Source of the DNA: Meconema thalassinum
Taxonomy: Eukaryota > Arthropoda > Insecta > Orthoptera > Tettigoniidae
Length of the DNA stretch: 64,000 nt
NCBI GenBank assembly: GCA_946902985.2
Contig: OX336388.2
Coordinates: 1,696,785,978-1,696,849,977, forward strand
Direction: 5' to 3'
The position numbers and the translations under genes were made by a program. Positions 63,401 to 64,000 of this stretch are shown here, one piece after another (the stretch's first letter is position 1; every line of letters begins with the position of its first letter). Below the pieces are notes generated by a model that worked only from the letters and a program-made list of their open reading frames with translations, made no database searches and was not told where the DNA came from.

Positions 63401-64000
63401 AACTGTAATTTATATGCAAATTATTGCAGGTAACTGTAACTTCGATACTAATTATGACAGGTAACAGTAACTTCGATACTTATTATGACAAGTAACTGTA
63501 ACTTCGATACTAATTATGACAGGTAACTGTAACTTCGATACTAATTATGACAAGTAACTGTAACTTCGATACTAATTATGACAAGTAACTGTAACTTCGA
63601 TACTAATTATGACGGGTAACAGTAACTTCGATATTAATTATGACAAGTAACAGTAACTTCGATACTAATTATGACAAGTAACTGTAATTTCGATACAAAT
63701 TTTGGCAGGTAACAGTAACTTCGATACTTATTATGACAAGAAACTGTAACTTCGATACTAATTATGACAGGTAACTGTAACGTCGTTACAAATTATGACA
63801 AGTAACTGTATTTTCGATACAAATTATGGCAGGTAACTCTAACTTCGATACTAATTATGACAGGTAACAGTAACTTTGATACTAATTATGACAAGTAACT
63901 GTAACTTCGATACTAATTATGACAGGTAACTAACTTCGTTACTAATTATGACAAGTAACTGTAATTTCGTTACAAATTATGGCAGGTAATTGTAATTTCA
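60435..64000 (+). repeat. Satellite higher-order block, zone IV, last block, cut by the window edge
   Basis: About 60.44-62.27 kb follows 40.85-42.68 kb (offset 19,596-19,598). About 62.2-63.4 kb follows 55.17-56.4 kb (offset 7,042, seen at GTCAAGTGACTG 55173/62215 and GATACTTCTTATG 55719/62761). About 63.4-64.0 kb follows 43.25-43.85 kb (offset 20,187 at GACGGGTAAC 43424/63611, then 20,156 after loss of one monomer). The last block is thus a mosaic of three earlier orders. The array continues beyond the window. Confidence 0.8.

Larger units (their letters stand above)
5481..64000 (+). repeat. 31-bp satellite DNA array, head to tail, about 1,890 monomers, running off the window
   Basis: The whole stretch is one tandem array. 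The monomer can be written as three pieces in order: GACARGTAAC, WGTAAYTTCG, WTACWAATTAT (31 bp). The main alternatives are GACAGG/GACAAG/GGCAGG at the start, CTGTAAC or CAGTAAC in the middle, AACTTCG or AATTTCG, and ATACTAAT, TTACTAAT or ATACAAAT. Length variants occur: 29 bp (TAACTAACTTCG, a 2-bp loss) and 32-34 bp (an A-run in TTTTGATAAAAAATTAT). Every monomer seen is in the same orientation and no other sequence interrupts the array. Stops are frequent in all frames, so no protein is encoded; the one longer frame (14415-14600 minus) is just translated satellite. Copy number is length divided by 31. Tandem satellites of this kind usually form heterochromatin at centromeres or telomere-proximal blocks; which applies here cannot be told. 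Confidence 0.98.

Noticed and set aside
5481..64000. CRISPR array, because of short regular repeats
   Set aside because: There are no unique spacers: repeats are contiguous with a 31-bp period and variants recur in long blocks. The neighbour is a eukaryotic retrotransposon, so this is satellite DNA.
5481..64000. Telomeric repeat tract
   Set aside because: The 31-bp unit contains no TTAGG, TTAGGG or similar short telomere word in tandem; a subtelomeric location remains possible but is not shown.

Overview
The window looks like animal, most likely arthropod, nuclear DNA. It holds one end of a BEL/Pao-type LTR retrotransposon (minus strand, 1-5480), a superfamily known from animals and common in insects and arachnids. 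The remaining 58.5 kb (5481-64000) is one uninterrupted satellite array. I see no host protein-coding gene, no rRNA or tRNA gene, no CRISPR array and nothing bacterial. The species cannot be named from the sequence alone.

Retrotransposon, read right to left on the minus strand: a probable 5' LTR (4264-5480) with a GC-rich promoter-like segment and an AATAAA signal; a primer-binding site matching the 3' end of tRNA-Phe (4246-4263); a leader of about 220 nt; and a fused gag-protease-RT reading frame (4022 to about 984). A one-base frameshift near 981-984 moves the reading into another frame, which stays open to the window edge and encodes the RNase H-like part and the start of the integrase zinc region. 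The integrase core and 3' LTR lie left of position 1. The protease active-site motif is atypical (D-N-A instead of D-S/T-G), so this copy looks defective.

Satellite: the monomer is 31 bp, with some 29, 32 and 34 bp variants. It is always in the same orientation, with roughly 1,890 copies in the window. Variant monomers follow each other in a set order, which builds blocks of 4-6 monomers and then long higher-order repeats of about 1.5 to 7 kb. By tracking rare variants I can place repeated long blocks in four zones: 5.5-13.9 kb (offset about 3.9-4.3 kb), 16.9-24.2 kb (1.9-2.9 kb), 25.2-37.0 kb (3.0 and 5.3 kb) and 37.0-64.0 kb (4.56, 6.14, 7.04 and 8.96 kb). The clearest case is a back-to-back 6,140-bp tandem duplication (about 48,155-54,294 and 54,295-60,434), with no length change at seven checkpoints and only about fifteen base differences noticed by eye.

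The LTR meets the satellite inside a monomer at 5480/5481, which suggests that the element inserted into an existing array. The satellite just right of the junction aligns with the satellite at 7030, so the sequence expected beyond the missing 3' LTR can be predicted. The best candidate for something undescribed is the satellite itself: its layered organisation, and the regulatory-like words it repeats every 31 bp (TAATTA, TGACAG, CAGGTAA, TACTAAT). Any function for these is speculation.
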